A DNA stretch of 64,000 nt from Streptomyces shenzhenensis (GTDB lineage: Bacteria; Actinomycetota; Actinomycetes; Streptomycetales; Streptomycetaceae), in the NCBI RefSeq assembly GCF_003688995.1, contig NZ_PENI01000008.1, positions 62,001-126,000 on the forward strand, written 5' to 3'. The notes beneath the pieces are model-generated. The model saw only the letters and a list, made by a program, of their open reading frames with translations, was not told where the DNA came from and searched no databases. This document shows, one piece after another, positions 33,674-42,808 of this stretch. A program made the position numbers and the translations under genes. Position 1 is the stretch's first letter; each line of letters opens with the position of its first letter.

Positions 33674-34369
33674 ATGACAGCAGGGTGGTGTTCTCGCACG
33701 GTGCGGGCCGCGGTGTTCGCGGCCGTATGTGTGCTGCTCGCCGCCCTGGGCCACGTCATGATGTCCGGCTCCTCCGTGCCCGCCTGGACGCTGGCCGCGG
33801 GCGCGGCCGCGACCGGTGCCGTCGGCTGGTGCCTGGCGGGCCGTGAACGTGGGCTGCCGTTGATCGTGACGGTCGTGGTCGCCGCGCAGACGGCGCTGCA
33901 CTCGGCCTTCTCCCTCGCCCAGTCGGCGTCCGCAGGCACCGCCTCCGCGGACAGGGGCGACATGGGGTCCAGGCATATGAGCATGGACATGGGGTCGATC
34001 CAGCCGGATTCCATGGATATGAGCCACATGGATGTGACCCACATGGCGATGGGCCACATGGGCATGGGGCACATGGGTCATTCCATGGGCGGCGGTTCGG
34101 CGTCGTTCGGCATGCTCGCCGCCCACCTGATGGCCTCGCTTCTGACGGGTCTGTGGCTGGCGTACGGGGAGAAGGCCGCCTTCCGCATCCTGCGGGCCGT
34201 GGCCGGATGGCTGGCGGCACCCCTGCGGCTGCTGCTCGCCGCGCCCGTCACCGTGGGCCGCCCTCGCGTCCGTCCCGGGCGCCCGCGCTCGGACCGGGCG
34301 CCGAGCCTGCTCCTTCTCGTCCACGCGATCACCTCTCGGGGACCTCCTGCCGGGACCGCTGTCATCTGA
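33674..34369 (+). CDS. Methionine/histidine-rich membrane protein, probable copper-related
   Basis: 231 residues. Membrane helices are predicted at about 10-30, 36-55, 62-82 and 146-165, with a basic cytoplasmic tail. Between helices 3 and 4, residues 97-138 hold 13 methionines and 6 histidines in repeated MxM and GHMGMGHM-like motifs. Such loops bind Cu(I) or Ag(I) in CopC/PcoE/CusF-type proteins. The loop should face outside. The next gene is an ECF-type sigma factor on the same strand, 181 bp away. I infer a copper-sensing or buffering membrane protein. The paralogous genes I know of in Streptomyces have no settled function. Confidence 0.75.
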   Translation: MTAGWCSRTVRAAVFAAVCVLLAALGHVMMSGSSVPAWTLAAGAAATGAVGWCLAGRERGLPLIVTVVVAAQTALHSAFSLAQSASAGTASADRGDMGSRHMSMDMGSIQPDSMDMSHMDVTHMAMGHMGMGHMGHSMGGGSASFGMLAAHLMASLLTGLWLAYGEKAAFRILRAVAGWLAAPLRLLLAAPVTVGRPRVRPGRPRSDRAPSLLLLVHAITSRGPPAGTAVI

Positions 34370-34550
34370 GGACAGCCGGCTTCCCGGGGCTGCCCATGCG
34401 CGCCTCGGGCATCGGCCGTACGCCCATGCGGGCGCCGTGGCGTCATCACATCGCCACGCCCGCACGCCGTAAGGCCGTCTCCCCCTTCACCGGGCCGCCC
34501 GCGCCCTCGCGCGCTCCGGCCCGGATCACGGATCCCGAGAAGGACACCAG

Positions 34551-35165
34551 GTGATCACCTCTGCCCTGCTTGACGCACCCACCAAGACGGACAAAACGGT
34601 ATCGAGTGATGAGTCGATAACCGCCTGGGCACTCGCCGCCCGCGGCGGAGACGCGGACGCGGTCGAGCGGTTCGTCCGGGCCCTGCACCGCGACGTCCAG
34701 CGTTATGTCGCCCACCTGTGCGGCGACCCGCAGGCCGTCGACGACCTTGCCCAGGACACCTTCCTGCGCGCACTGAGCAGCCTCCATCGCTTCGAGGGCC
34801 GTTCCTCGGCGCGTGCGTGGCTGCTGTCCATCGCCCGCAGGGCCGTCGTCGACAGCTACCGGTACGCCGCCGCCCGGCCCCGGCTGTCCGACGTACCGGA
34901 CTGGCAGATGGCCGTCGAACTGTCCCAGCCGCTGCATCTGCCGGGCTTCGACGACGGCGTCGCCCTGCTGGATCTGCTCGCCGCGCTGCCCGACGAGCGG
35001 CGGGAAGCGTTCATCCTCACCCAGCTGGTCGGCCTGCCCTACGCGGAGGCGGCCGAGGTCAGCGACTGCCCGATCGGCACGGTCCGCTCCCGCGTGGCCC
35101 GCGCCCGGGCGACCCTGATGGACCTGCTGCGCGAGGCGGACGAGCCCGCCGTCCTGGCGGCCTGA
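34551..35165 (+). CDS. ECF-type RNA polymerase sigma factor
   Basis: 204 residues from a GTG start with GAGAAGGA upstream. Region 2 is at about 38-105 (YVAHLCGDPQAVDDLAQDTFLRALSSLHRFEGRSSARAWLLSIARR) and region 4 at about 138-195 (LPDERREAFILTQLVGLPYAEAAEVSDCPIGTVRSRVARARATLMDLL). No region 1 or 3 is present, so it belongs to the ECF group. No anti-sigma factor is encoded next to it; the upstream Met-rich membrane protein is the only candidate for signal input. A good hairpin follows the gene. Confidence 0.9.
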   Translation: MITSALLDAPTKTDKTVSSDESITAWALAARGGDADAVERFVRALHRDVQRYVAHLCGDPQAVDDLAQDTFLRALSSLHRFEGRSSARAWLLSIARRAVVDSYRYAAARPRLSDVPDWQMAVELSQPLHLPGFDDGVALLDLLAALPDERREAFILTQLVGLPYAEAAEVSDCPIGTVRSRVARARATLMDLLREADEPAVLAA

Positions 35166-35178
35166 GCCCACCGCACGA

Positions 35179-35206
35179 GGGTGCCGGAGCGACCGCCCCG
35201 GCACCC
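35179..35206. terminator. Hairpin terminator after sigma factor gene
   Basis: GGGTGCCGG (35179-35187) and CCGGCACCC (35198-35206) form a perfect 9-bp stem with a 10-nt loop, 14 bp after the sigma factor stop. Confidence 0.65.
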
Positions 35207-35342
35207 CCGACGGCGCCTCGATCGGAGCGCGGACCGATGACCGGCGAGGAGTTCCGGCACGAGGTCCTGACGGCTTCCCCCGGCGGCATCCGGCCCGGCC
35301 GGGGCGGCTGTTCGGCGCCCATGCCCGTGGCCAGTTCGTGAC

Positions 35343-35354
35343 CTTGTCGACAAG
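35343..35354. promoter_or_regulatory. Palindrome CTTGTCGACAAG
   Basis: Perfect 12-bp palindrome about 50 bp upstream of the 185-residue hypothetical gene, in the likely promoter. Possible operator; no regulator can be named. Confidence 0.3.
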
Positions 35355-35404
35355 TCGGTATCGCTCCAACCTGTTCAAGGTCGACACCGACCCAAGGGGG
35401 GAAC

Positions 35405-35962
35405 GTGCCATTCGGCCGAGGCAACAGGAAGCAGCTCCGCTCCATCACCGATCAACTCACCCAGATCACAACCGGCCTTGCCGCGCTCGAGCGACGGGTC
35501 ACCGGCCAGCAGTACACCCTCGACCAGATGCAGCACGACACCAAGGCGCAGCCCGCGCACCCCAACGGTCAGGAGCCCGATCTCGACACGCTGCGGGCTG
35601 CGGCCGGTGTCTCCGCCGCCGTCCTGCACGCCCACCGGGACACGTGGGAGTTCGTCGTCAAACACGCCGGCGCGGACCAGCACTTCCATGTCCCCGGGAA
35701 AGTGCGTGAAGCCGCCGGCGTCGTCATCGTCCATGTGTCCGGGCCCAGCCTCGTCGCGATCCTCACCAGTCTCGGTCAGGTCAAGCAGGATCCGGCCGTC
35801 GGTATCGGTACCCAAGCCCTCGCCCACCACCTGCACCAGCGGATCAGCCGCATCGTCAAGGGCATCGCCGCCGATCCGGTGAGCGGCGACCAGGGCCGTC
35901 CCGCAGTGATTCGCATAGACGACCGGCCCAAGCCCCCGGAGAACGACGCTGCTCGCCCGTGA
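35405..35962 (+). CDS. Hypothetical protein with N-terminal coiled coil
   Basis: 185 residues. The N-terminus (about 8-50) is a heptad-rich helix, QLRSITDQLTQITTGLAALERRV, likely to form a coiled coil. The remainder is a soluble alpha/beta-looking region with VVIVHVSGPSLVAILTSLG (about 117-135) and a proline-rich tail. A GGGGGGAACG purine run lies just upstream of the ATG. No family is recognised. It stands alone between the sigma factor and the convergent esterase gene. Confidence 0.65.
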   Translation: MPFGRGNRKQLRSITDQLTQITTGLAALERRVTGQQYTLDQMQHDTKAQPAHPNGQEPDLDTLRAAAGVSAAVLHAHRDTWEFVVKHAGADQHFHVPGKVREAAGVVIVHVSGPSLVAILTSLGQVKQDPAVGIGTQALAHHLHQRISRIVKGIAADPVSGDQGRPAVIRIDDRPKPPENDAARP

Positions 35963-35980
35963 GAACGGACTGCCTCGGCC

Positions 35981-36955
35981 TCACGTCGCGGGCGTCGTGC
36001 CCGAGGACAGGACTCGTGCGAGCCAGTCGGTGCGGGTCCTGCGGGCCGTGGACGAGATGCGGGCCTGCGGGTACAGCGCGTCGAACCCGTGGAAGCCGCC
36101 TGCCCAGACGTGGAGTTCGGCCTGGCCGCCGGCCGCCCAGATGCGGCCGGCGTAGGCCGTGTCCTCGTCGCGGAAGACTTCGGCGGAACCGGTGTCGATG
36201 TAGGTGGTCGGCAGGCCCGAGAGGTCCTCGGCCAGCGCGGGCGAGACATACGCGGGTACCTCGTCGTCGGTGCGGCCGCCGAGGACGGCGCGCCATCCGA
36301 ACTCGTTCATCTCACGGGTCCAGACACCGGGCACGTTCGCGTACTGGCGGCTGGAAACCGTGGTGTTGCGGTGGTCGAGCATGGGGCAGACGAGCAGCTG
36401 TGCGGCGATCACCGGGGTGTCGAGGTCGCGGGCGAGCAAGGTGACGCCGGCGGCGAGTCCGCCACCCGCGCTGGCGCCCGCCACGACGATCCGGGCGGGG
36501 TCGATGCCCAGTTCGGCTGCGTGTGCGGCGATCCAGAGCAGTCCCTGGTAGCAGTCGTCGACCAGAGTGGTGCCGTCGGCCTCGGGGGCGAGCCGGTAGT
36601 CGACGGAGACCACGACCGCGCCGAACTCGTCGAGCCACTCCAGCGGGATGTCGATCTGTGAGAAGCGGTCGCCCATGACCATCCCGCCGCCGTGCATCCA
36701 GTAGACGCAGGGTGCGCCGTCGGCGCGGTCGGTGGTCGCCGGGCTGAAGACCGACAGCGGGATCGGGGTGCCGTCCTGGGCGGGGACGGTGATCTCGCGC
36801 CGGTCGACCTGCCGGTGGGCGAGGAGGGTCTCGACGGGTGTCGACGGGAGCTTGCGCAGCTGGGCGAGTACCTCCGGGTCGAGCTGGGACATGAGGGGCA
36901 TGTCGGCCAGGAGTTCGCGCAGTTCGGGGTCGAGGGCGGGGCGGGGCGTGGTCAT
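35981..36955 (-). CDS. HSL-family alpha/beta hydrolase (esterase/lipase)
   Basis: 324 residues from the ATG at 36955; the frame is open further upstream. Hormone-sensitive-lipase landmarks: oxyanion-hole HGGGM near residue 90, VSVDYRLAPE, nucleophile Ser in GASAGGGLA near 165, Asp in a DEDTAY strand, and His in GGFHGFDAL near 295. It hydrolyses short acyl esters of unknown identity. It lies downstream of an ABM monooxygenase gene on the same strand, but a strong hairpin lies between the two. Confidence 0.9.
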   Translation of the reverse strand: MTTPRPALDPELRELLADMPLMSQLDPEVLAQLRKLPSTPVETLLAHRQVDRREITVPAQDGTPIPLSVFSPATTDRADGAPCVYWMHGGGMVMGDRFSQIDIPLEWLDEFGAVVVSVDYRLAPEADGTTLVDDCYQGLLWIAAHAAELGIDPARIVVAGASAGGGLAAGVTLLARDLDTPVIAAQLLVCPMLDHRNTTVSSRQYANVPGVWTREMNEFGWRAVLGGRTDDEVPAYVSPALAEDLSGLPTTYIDTGSAEVFRDEDTAYAGRIWAAGGQAELHVWAGGFHGFDALYPQARISSTARRTRTDWLARVLSSGTTPAT

Positions 36956-37004
36956 GGTCGCTGCCTTTCGCGGGGCGGTGGCGGACGGTCGGGTGCGGAG
37001 GGGG

Positions 37005-37030
37005 GCCGCCTCGGCACGTACCGAGGCGGC
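37005..37030. terminator. Strong hairpin between ABM and esterase genes
   Basis: GCCGCCTCGG (37005-37014) and CCGAGGCGGC (37021-37030) form a perfect 10-bp stem with a 6-nt loop, about 29 bp past the ABM stop and 50 bp upstream of the esterase start. It probably reduces esterase expression from the upstream promoter. Confidence 0.65.
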
Positions 37031-37058
37031 AGAACTGGAACGCGGACAGTCCGGCGGG

Positions 37059-37376
37059 TCAGAAGGCGGCCTTGCCGCGGACCGGTACGTAGTCGGTGTA
37101 CTCGGATTCCTTGGCCAGCAGCGGGGCGATCCGCGCCACGATGGCCTGGGCGGCTTCGTCGGCGAAGAGCCGGTGGTGGTCCTCCTCGCTGGTCCAGCCT
37201 TCGGTGACATGGACGACGTCGGGGTCGGAGGCGGAGCGGGAGACGAGATAGACGAGGCAGTGTGCGCTCGCGCCGGGGCTGCCTTCGTCCAGACCCGTCA
37301 GGAGCAGGTCGACCAACTGGTCGCCCATGCCGGGCCTGGCGGTCAGAGTGGCGTTGAAGCCGTACGTGGCGATCAT
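37059..37376 (-). CDS. Antibiotic biosynthesis monooxygenase (ABM) domain protein
   Basis: 105 residues with the ferredoxin-like ABM fold: YGFNATLTARPGMGDQLVDLLL strand-helix, CLVYLVSRSASDPDVVHVTEGWTSEEDHHRLF (the typical E.W.d...h..H-like pattern) and a final IAPLLAKESEYTDYVPV. Small cofactor-free monooxygenases or quinol-type oxidising enzymes belong here, and many are of unknown role. It is divergent from the AraC regulator. Confidence 0.85.
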   Translation of the reverse strand: MIATYGFNATLTARPGMGDQLVDLLLTGLDEGSPGASAHCLVYLVSRSASDPDVVHVTEGWTSEEDHHRLFADEAAQAIVARIAPLLAKESEYTDYVPVRGKAAF

Positions 37377-37519
37377 GGCTCCTGCTTTCGCGGTGTTGGA
37401 GTGCGGTGACTCCATTCAACCGGCGTGACCTGCGGAGATGTTAGACCGATGCTCGCTGCTCCTTGCACGATCCTCGCGGCCGTGGGAGCCGACGCACGGA
37501 ATGGTGCTGCAATGGACCC

Positions 37520-38425
37520 ATGAGCCTCGACGAATTCCGCACCCTGCTGGCCCGGCATGCCCGGCCCGACTGGACCACCCCCATCGACGGCGTCCTCGTC
37601 TCGAAGGTCGACCGCGCCGATCCGCCGGCGCCCTCGATGTCGGGCACGGTCCTGGCGGTCATCGCCCAGGGCGCCAAGCGGCTCGCCCTGGGGGAGCGGG
37701 TGTACGAGTACGGGCCCGGGCAGTACCTGGTCGCCTCCGTCGATCTGCCTGTCACCGGTCAGTTCACCCGGGCCGACCCCGAGGAGCCGGCGCTGGGGTT
37801 CGGTCTCGTGCTGGAACCGTCCGCCGTCGCCGAACTGCTGCTGCAGGCCGGGCCCGGAGACACCCCCCGTACCGGCGGGACCGCGCCGTCGGGGATCGCC
37901 GTCAGCGACACCCCGCCCGCGCTGCTCGACGCCGTGGTCCGGCTGCTGCGCCTGCTCGACGAGCCGCGCGACCGGGCCGTACTGGCCCCGCTCGTCAAAC
38001 GCGAGATCCTGTGGCGGCTGATCACCGGTGAGCAGGGCGCGGCAGTGCGGCAGCTCGGCCTGGCGGACAGCAGTCTCAGCCATGTGTCCCGGGCCGTGCG
38101 CTGGATCCGTGAGCACTACGCGCAGCCCTTCCGGGTCGAGGACGTGGCACGGATGTCCGGCATGAGCGTCTCCGCCTTCTACCGCAACTTCCAGTCGGTG
38201 ACCGCGATGAGCCCCATTCAGTTCCAGAAGCAGATTCGGCTCCAGGAGGCCCGGCTGCTGCTGGCCACCCACCCGGGCGACGTCACGAGGGTCGGCCAGC
38301 GCGTCGGCTACGACAACCCCTCGCAGTTCAGCCGCGAGTACCGCCGCCAGTTCGGCGCACCCCCGAGCCGGGACGCGGCCCGGCTGCGGAGCGCCGCACA
38401 CACCCCGGCGGGCGTCCTGCCCTGA
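37520..38425 (+). CDS. AraC-family transcriptional regulator
   Basis: 301 residues from the ATG at 37520 (MSLDEF). The N-terminal AraC_N/cupin-like domain (about 20-180, VDRADPPAPSMSGTVLAVIAQGAKRLALGERVYEYGPGQYLVASVDLPV) is typical of the YqhC group that responds to aldehydes. Two helix-turn-helix motifs follow at about 195-290 (PFRVEDVARMSGMSVSAFYRNFQSVTAMSPIQFQKQIRLQEARLLL, VGYDNPSQFSREYRRQFG). YqhC-like regulators activate oxidoreductase genes next to them, and the SDR gene 155 bp downstream is the natural target. Confidence 0.9.
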   Translation: MSLDEFRTLLARHARPDWTTPIDGVLVSKVDRADPPAPSMSGTVLAVIAQGAKRLALGERVYEYGPGQYLVASVDLPVTGQFTRADPEEPALGFGLVLEPSAVAELLLQAGPGDTPRTGGTAPSGIAVSDTPPALLDAVVRLLRLLDEPRDRAVLAPLVKREILWRLITGEQGAAVRQLGLADSSLSHVSRAVRWIREHYAQPFRVEDVARMSGMSVSAFYRNFQSVTAMSPIQFQKQIRLQEARLLLATHPGDVTRVGQRVGYDNPSQFSREYRRQFGAPPSRDAARLRSAAHTPAGVLP

Positions 38426-38432
38426 GCGAGGG

Positions 38433-38458
38433 CTGCACGGCGGAAGAGGATCGTGCAG
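38433..38458. terminator. Hairpin after AraC gene
   Basis: CTGCACG (38433-38439) and CGTGCAG (38452-38458) make a 7-bp stem with a 12-nt loop, 8 bp beyond the AraC stop. Confidence 0.45.
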
Positions 38459-38469
38459 GAGCAAGCGAG

Positions 38470-38484
38470 GATAGTTCTACTATC
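38470..38484. promoter_or_regulatory. Putative operator GATAGTTCTACTATC upstream of SDR gene
   Basis: A 15-bp palindrome with arms GATAGT and ACTATC around a 3-bp centre, about 100 bp before the SDR start. It is unusually AT-rich for this genome and looks like the binding site of a TetR/MarR-type repressor or part of the AraC site. Confidence 0.45.
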
Positions 38485-38580
38485 TGTGCAGGTCAGAACG
38501 GTTCAATGGGATCACTGGTTCTCCCGCGGAGCAGGAAAATGCCTGTCCGTGTGCGCATCCCACATCCCGAGGGGCACAGC

Positions 38581-39330
38581 ATGAAGACGGTTCTGATCAC
38601 CGGTACCTCGTCCGGCTACGGGCGGGAGACCGCCCGCCACTTCCACGCCCAGGGGTGGCGTGTCATCGCCTCGATGCGCACACCGCGTACGGGCCTCCTG
38701 CCCGAGTCCGACCGGCTCCGCGTCGTCGAACTCGACGTGACCGAGCCCGAGTCCATCACCGCCGTGTTCGAGGCAGCGGGGCCCGTCGACGTCCTGGTGA
38801 ACAACGCGGGCGTCCCGTCGATGGGTGTGCTCGAGGGCACCCCGATGGCCCGGGTGCGGGAAGTCTTCGAGACCAACACGTTCGGCGTGATGGCCATGAC
38901 ACAGGCGGTGCTGCCCCAGTTCCGCGAGCGCGGTTCCGGCGTGGTGGTCAATGTGACCTCCAGCGTGGTGCTGGGCCATATGCCGCTCTCGGCCGTCTAC
39001 AAGGCGAGCAAGATGGCCGTCGAGGGGTTCACCGCCTCCCTCGCGCTGGAACTCGCGCCCTTCGGCGTGCGGGCGAAGACGGTCGAGCCGGGCGCCTGTC
39101 TGACGACGAACTTCGCGGCCAGGGCGACGAGCGGCGGGTCGCCGGACGAGCTGGTCCCGGCGCCCTACGCACCGTGGGCGAGGACGGCCATGGCCGGCTT
39201 CGCGGGCCAGGACCTGTTCACCGAGGAGAGCGACGTCGCCGAGACGGTGTGGCGAGCCGTGCACGACACGACCGGTCAGCTGCGGTTCCCGGCCGGTGCC
39301 GACGCGGTCTGGCTCGCCCAGGCCAAGTGA
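38581..39330 (+). CDS. SDR-family oxidoreductase
   Basis: 249 residues, ATG with GAGGGG upstream. TGTSSGYGRETA NADP loop at 7-18, NNAGVPSMG, SSV catalytic Ser region, YKASKMAVEG (Tyr/Lys pair) and EPGACLTTNF. These features match classical SDRs acting on steroids, sugars or ketones. Substrate unknown. Follows the AraC gene and a palindromic site, so it is probably inducible. Confidence 0.88.
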   Translation: MKTVLITGTSSGYGRETARHFHAQGWRVIASMRTPRTGLLPESDRLRVVELDVTEPESITAVFEAAGPVDVLVNNAGVPSMGVLEGTPMARVREVFETNTFGVMAMTQAVLPQFRERGSGVVVNVTSSVVLGHMPLSAVYKASKMAVEGFTASLALELAPFGVRAKTVEPGACLTTNFAARATSGGSPDELVPAPYAPWARTAMAGFAGQDLFTEESDVAETVWRAVHDTTGQLRFPAGADAVWLAQAK

Positions 39331-39388
39331 TCGGCCAACAGGACGACGCCGCCGGCGAATTCACGGGAGCCCCCCGGGGCGCATCCGG

Positions 39389-40258
39389 TCACCGCGGCGT
39401 CCGGATGGCTGCGCCCATGCCCCGTGACTCGGCGACGGCTGTTGTCGCGCGCACCAGCGCGGCCACGCCACGGGAGCGGGAGCGCTCCGGCCAGGCGATG
39501 ACCAGCGTGGCGGGCGGGCAGTCCTCGATGCGGACGTAGGCGACCCCTTGCCGGGGGTATCTGGCCGCGACGGACCTCGGGAGCACGGTCGTCGTCGCGC
39601 CGAGGCCGACGAGCGCGAGCAGCTGCGCGAGATCGTGCACACCGTGCTCGCCGATGTCGTGCTCCGCCCGCTCGTCGACCTCCTCCGGGCCGATACCGAG
39701 GTCGGCGAGCCGTACCCGGGAGGCACCGGCGAGGGCGTGGTCCGCGGGCAGCGCCGCCATACGGGGCTCCACCGCGACGACACCCGCGTCGATGCCGTCG
39801 GGGTCGTAGGGCCGGAACATCAGGGCGGCATCGGCCTCGCCCGTGCGCAGCAGCCGGGTGTGCTCCCGCCAGCCGCACAGTCGCACGGCGACGGGCTCGG
39901 CGTCGGGTTCGGCGGCCACGGCGGTGAGGATGTCCTCCAGCAGGCCCCCGTCGGCGTCCGCTTTGACGGCGAGCAGCACGCTGCGATGCGGTGCGGAGGC
40001 CCGTACGGCGCGGCGGACCGCCGCATCGAGAGCATCGAGGGCGGGTCGCGCCTGGGCGAGCAGGACCTCGCCGGGCCCGGTCAGCTCGACCACCCGCGTG
40101 GAGCGCTCGAACAGGCGGACACCGAGTTCCGCCTCAAGGTTGCGGATCGCGCGTGACAGGGCAGGGCCGACGATGCCGAGGCGCCCGGCGGCGCGCGTGA
40201 AGCTGTGCTCCTCCGCCACTGCGACGAAGTAGCGCAAGGGCCGGGACTCCACTGTCAT
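39389..40258 (-). CDS. LysR-family transcriptional regulator
   Basis: 289 residues. N-terminal helix-turn-helix (about 5-65: LRYFVAVAEEHSFTRAAGRLGIVGPALSRAIRNLEAELGVRLFERST) and a periplasmic-binding-like effector domain (about 90-285). Divergent from the zinc-independent quinone-oxidoreductase-type gene it likely controls. A LysR-style dyad lies between them. Confidence 0.9.
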   Translation of the reverse strand: MTVESRPLRYFVAVAEEHSFTRAAGRLGIVGPALSRAIRNLEAELGVRLFERSTRVVELTGPGEVLLAQARPALDALDAAVRRAVRASAPHRSVLLAVKADADGGLLEDILTAVAAEPDAEPVAVRLCGWREHTRLLRTGEADAALMFRPYDPDGIDAGVVAVEPRMAALPADHALAGASRVRLADLGIGPEEVDERAEHDIGEHGVHDLAQLLALVGLGATTTVLPRSVAARYPRQGVAYVRIEDCPPATLVIAWPERSRSRGVAALVRATTAVAESRGMGAAIRTPR

Positions 40259-40280
40259 GAGCCCACACTATGTCCCGTTC

Positions 40281-40297
40281 GGCATCAGATTGATGCC
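40281..40297. promoter_or_regulatory. LysR-type dyad GGCATCAGATTGATGCC
   Basis: GGCATCA and TGATGCC are perfect 7-bp arms around GAT, 23 bp upstream of the LysR start and 109 bp from the divergent oxidoreductase start. The centre and length fit the recognition site of a LysR regulator that also represses itself. Confidence 0.55.
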
Positions 40298-40405
40298 TTT
40301 CTGTTCATGGTCGGTGCCGGTTCGGTCATTCCGTGGGGCCCCGCTGTGCCCCCACGCTGGTGCGGTCGGCGGGCGGACGGCCCGCGGCGGAATGGAGAGA
40401 GAACC

Positions 40406-41365
40406 ATGCGCGCAGTCGGTATCGAGCGCTTCGGCGGCACACCTCAGCTCATGCAGCTGCCCGTGCCCGAGCCCGGCAGCGGCCGACTTCAGGTCGCCAT
40501 CGAGACGGCGGCCGTCAATCCGCTGGACCGGGCCATCGCCTCCGGATCGCTGGCCGGCCTCGGGGAGTACCGGTTCCCGCTCGCGCTCGGCATGGACGGC
40601 GCGGGCACCGTGATCGCGGTCGGTGACGGGGTCACCCGGTTTCGGGTGGGGGACCGCGTCTTCGGCCAGTTCTGGAGCCGACCACTTCAGTTCGGGACCT
40701 TCGCCGAGGTGAGCGTCGTGCAGGAGACGCCCGCGTTCGGCGCACTGGCGGCCGTCCCCGACGAGCTGCCGAGTCGCGAGGCCGCCGCGCTGCCGACCTC
40801 GGGCATGACCGCGCTCGGTGCGATCGATCATGCGCGGGTGCCCGAGGGCGGCACGGTGTTCGTCATCGGCGCGACGGGCGGGGTCGGCACCTTCGTGGTG
40901 CAGGCCGCGGCGGCCCGGGGGATCCGGGTGATCGCGACGGCGCCCGCCCGGCTCGCCGAGCAGGTACGCGGGCTCGGCGCCACCGAGATCGTCGTCCCCG
41001 GCGCACAGCCCTTCGGCCAGGCGCTGCGCGGGCCGGCGCCCGAGGGCGTGGACGCGGTCCTGGACCTCGTCGGCGACCGTTCCCTGATCGGCGGCGTGGC
41101 CGGCGCCGTCAGGGACGGGGGTGCGCTGATCTCGACCGCTTTCGGCCTGGACGAGCAGTTCCTCGCCGACGAGCGCATCCGCACCATGAACTACCGGCTC
41201 GACCGCAAGCCCGCACGGCTCACCGAGCTCACCGGGCTGGTCACGGCGGGCACCATCCGGCCGGTGATCGGCACGGACCTCCCTCTCGAGGAGGCACCGC
41301 GGGCCCTCGCCGGCGGCGTCGGGGCCACGGGGCTGCGCGGCAAGACCGTGCTGCACGTGCGCTGA
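40406..41365 (+). CDS. Quinone oxidoreductase-type medium-chain dehydrogenase
   Basis: 319 residues of the zinc-independent MDR group. N-terminal GroES-like domain (to about 130), GMDGAGTVIAVGDGVTRFRVGDRVFG, then the Rossmann domain with VIGATGGVGTFVVQAAAARG near residues 152-172. No catalytic zinc Cys/His set is present, which matches NADPH:quinone oxidoreductases and enone reductases. Divergent from a LysR regulator. Confidence 0.88.
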   Translation: MRAVGIERFGGTPQLMQLPVPEPGSGRLQVAIETAAVNPLDRAIASGSLAGLGEYRFPLALGMDGAGTVIAVGDGVTRFRVGDRVFGQFWSRPLQFGTFAEVSVVQETPAFGALAAVPDELPSREAAALPTSGMTALGAIDHARVPEGGTVFVIGATGGVGTFVVQAAAARGIRVIATAPARLAEQVRGLGATEIVVPGAQPFGQALRGPAPEGVDAVLDLVGDRSLIGGVAGAVRDGGALISTAFGLDEQFLADERIRTMNYRLDRKPARLTELTGLVTAGTIRPVIGTDLPLEEAPRALAGGVGATGLRGKTVLHVR

Positions 41366-41477
41366 CCCCTGCGCGGAGCACGGTCCACGGCCGGTACGGG
41401 CGTGCGTCCCACGGCGTTTGGCCCGCCGCAGCGGGTGTGCATAGGCTCCGTGGAAGATCACGCGCCGGGGAGGCAGA

Positions 41478-41978
41478 GTGAAAGCGCAGGACGGCGGGCC
41501 GCAGGACGAGGGGCAGTTCCCCGACTGGTTCATCGAGAGCTTCGCCGACTACTGGCAGAGCATGGGGTCCTCACGCATCGAGGGCCGCATCGCCGCGTAT
41601 CTGATGGTCAGTGATGCCCCCGGGGGCGTGTCGGCGGAGGAGCTGGCCGAGGCGGCCGGGGCCAGCCGCGGCTCGGTGTCCACGTACACCCGCAGTCTCA
41701 TCGCGGCGGGATTCGTCCGGCTGGTGCGGCGCCCCGACGATCGCGCCCACTACTACGTCATGGACGAGGACGTCTGGGGCGGCTTCCTGGACAAGGAGCA
41801 GGGATACCTGCGCAGCCAGCGCGATCTTGCCGCGCGGGCGCTCGCCCGGACCAGTCCCGGCGGCCCCGCCCACCAGCGCGTCCGCAACACGCGGGACTAT
41901 CTGAGCTGGCTGTTGGACGTCCAGCAACTGCCCCGCGAGTGGCGGCGCTTCAAGGCGGAGCGGGACGCCGGCCGGTAG
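41478..41978 (+). CDS. GbsR/MarR-family transcriptional regulator
   Basis: 166 residues from a GTG start after GGGGAGGC. Layout of GbsR-like regulators: a short N-terminal helix FIESFADYWQSMG, winged helix SRIEGRIAAYLMVSDAPGGVSAEELAEAAGASRGSVSTYTRSLIAAGFVRLVRRP (about 32-88), and a helical dimerisation tail. Convergent with the siderophore ABC operon and not linked to an obvious target. Confidence 0.85.
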   Translation: MKAQDGGPQDEGQFPDWFIESFADYWQSMGSSRIEGRIAAYLMVSDAPGGVSAEELAEAAGASRGSVSTYTRSLIAAGFVRLVRRPDDRAHYYVMDEDVWGGFLDKEQGYLRSQRDLAARALARTSPGGPAHQRVRNTRDYLSWLLDVQQLPREWRRFKAERDAGR

Positions 41979-41992
41979 CGTGCCGCGCCATG

Positions 41993-42804
<812 letters not shown>

Positions 42805-42808
<4 letters not shown>

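Noticed and set aside
35237..35341. 34-codon frame MTGEEFRHEV... after the sigma factor
   Set aside because: Begins after a terminator-like hairpin with no ribosome site; too short to support.
34446..35411. Minus-strand frame of 321 codons across the sigma factor
   Set aside because: Antisense shadow; the plus-strand ECF sigma regions 2 and 4 are unmistakable.
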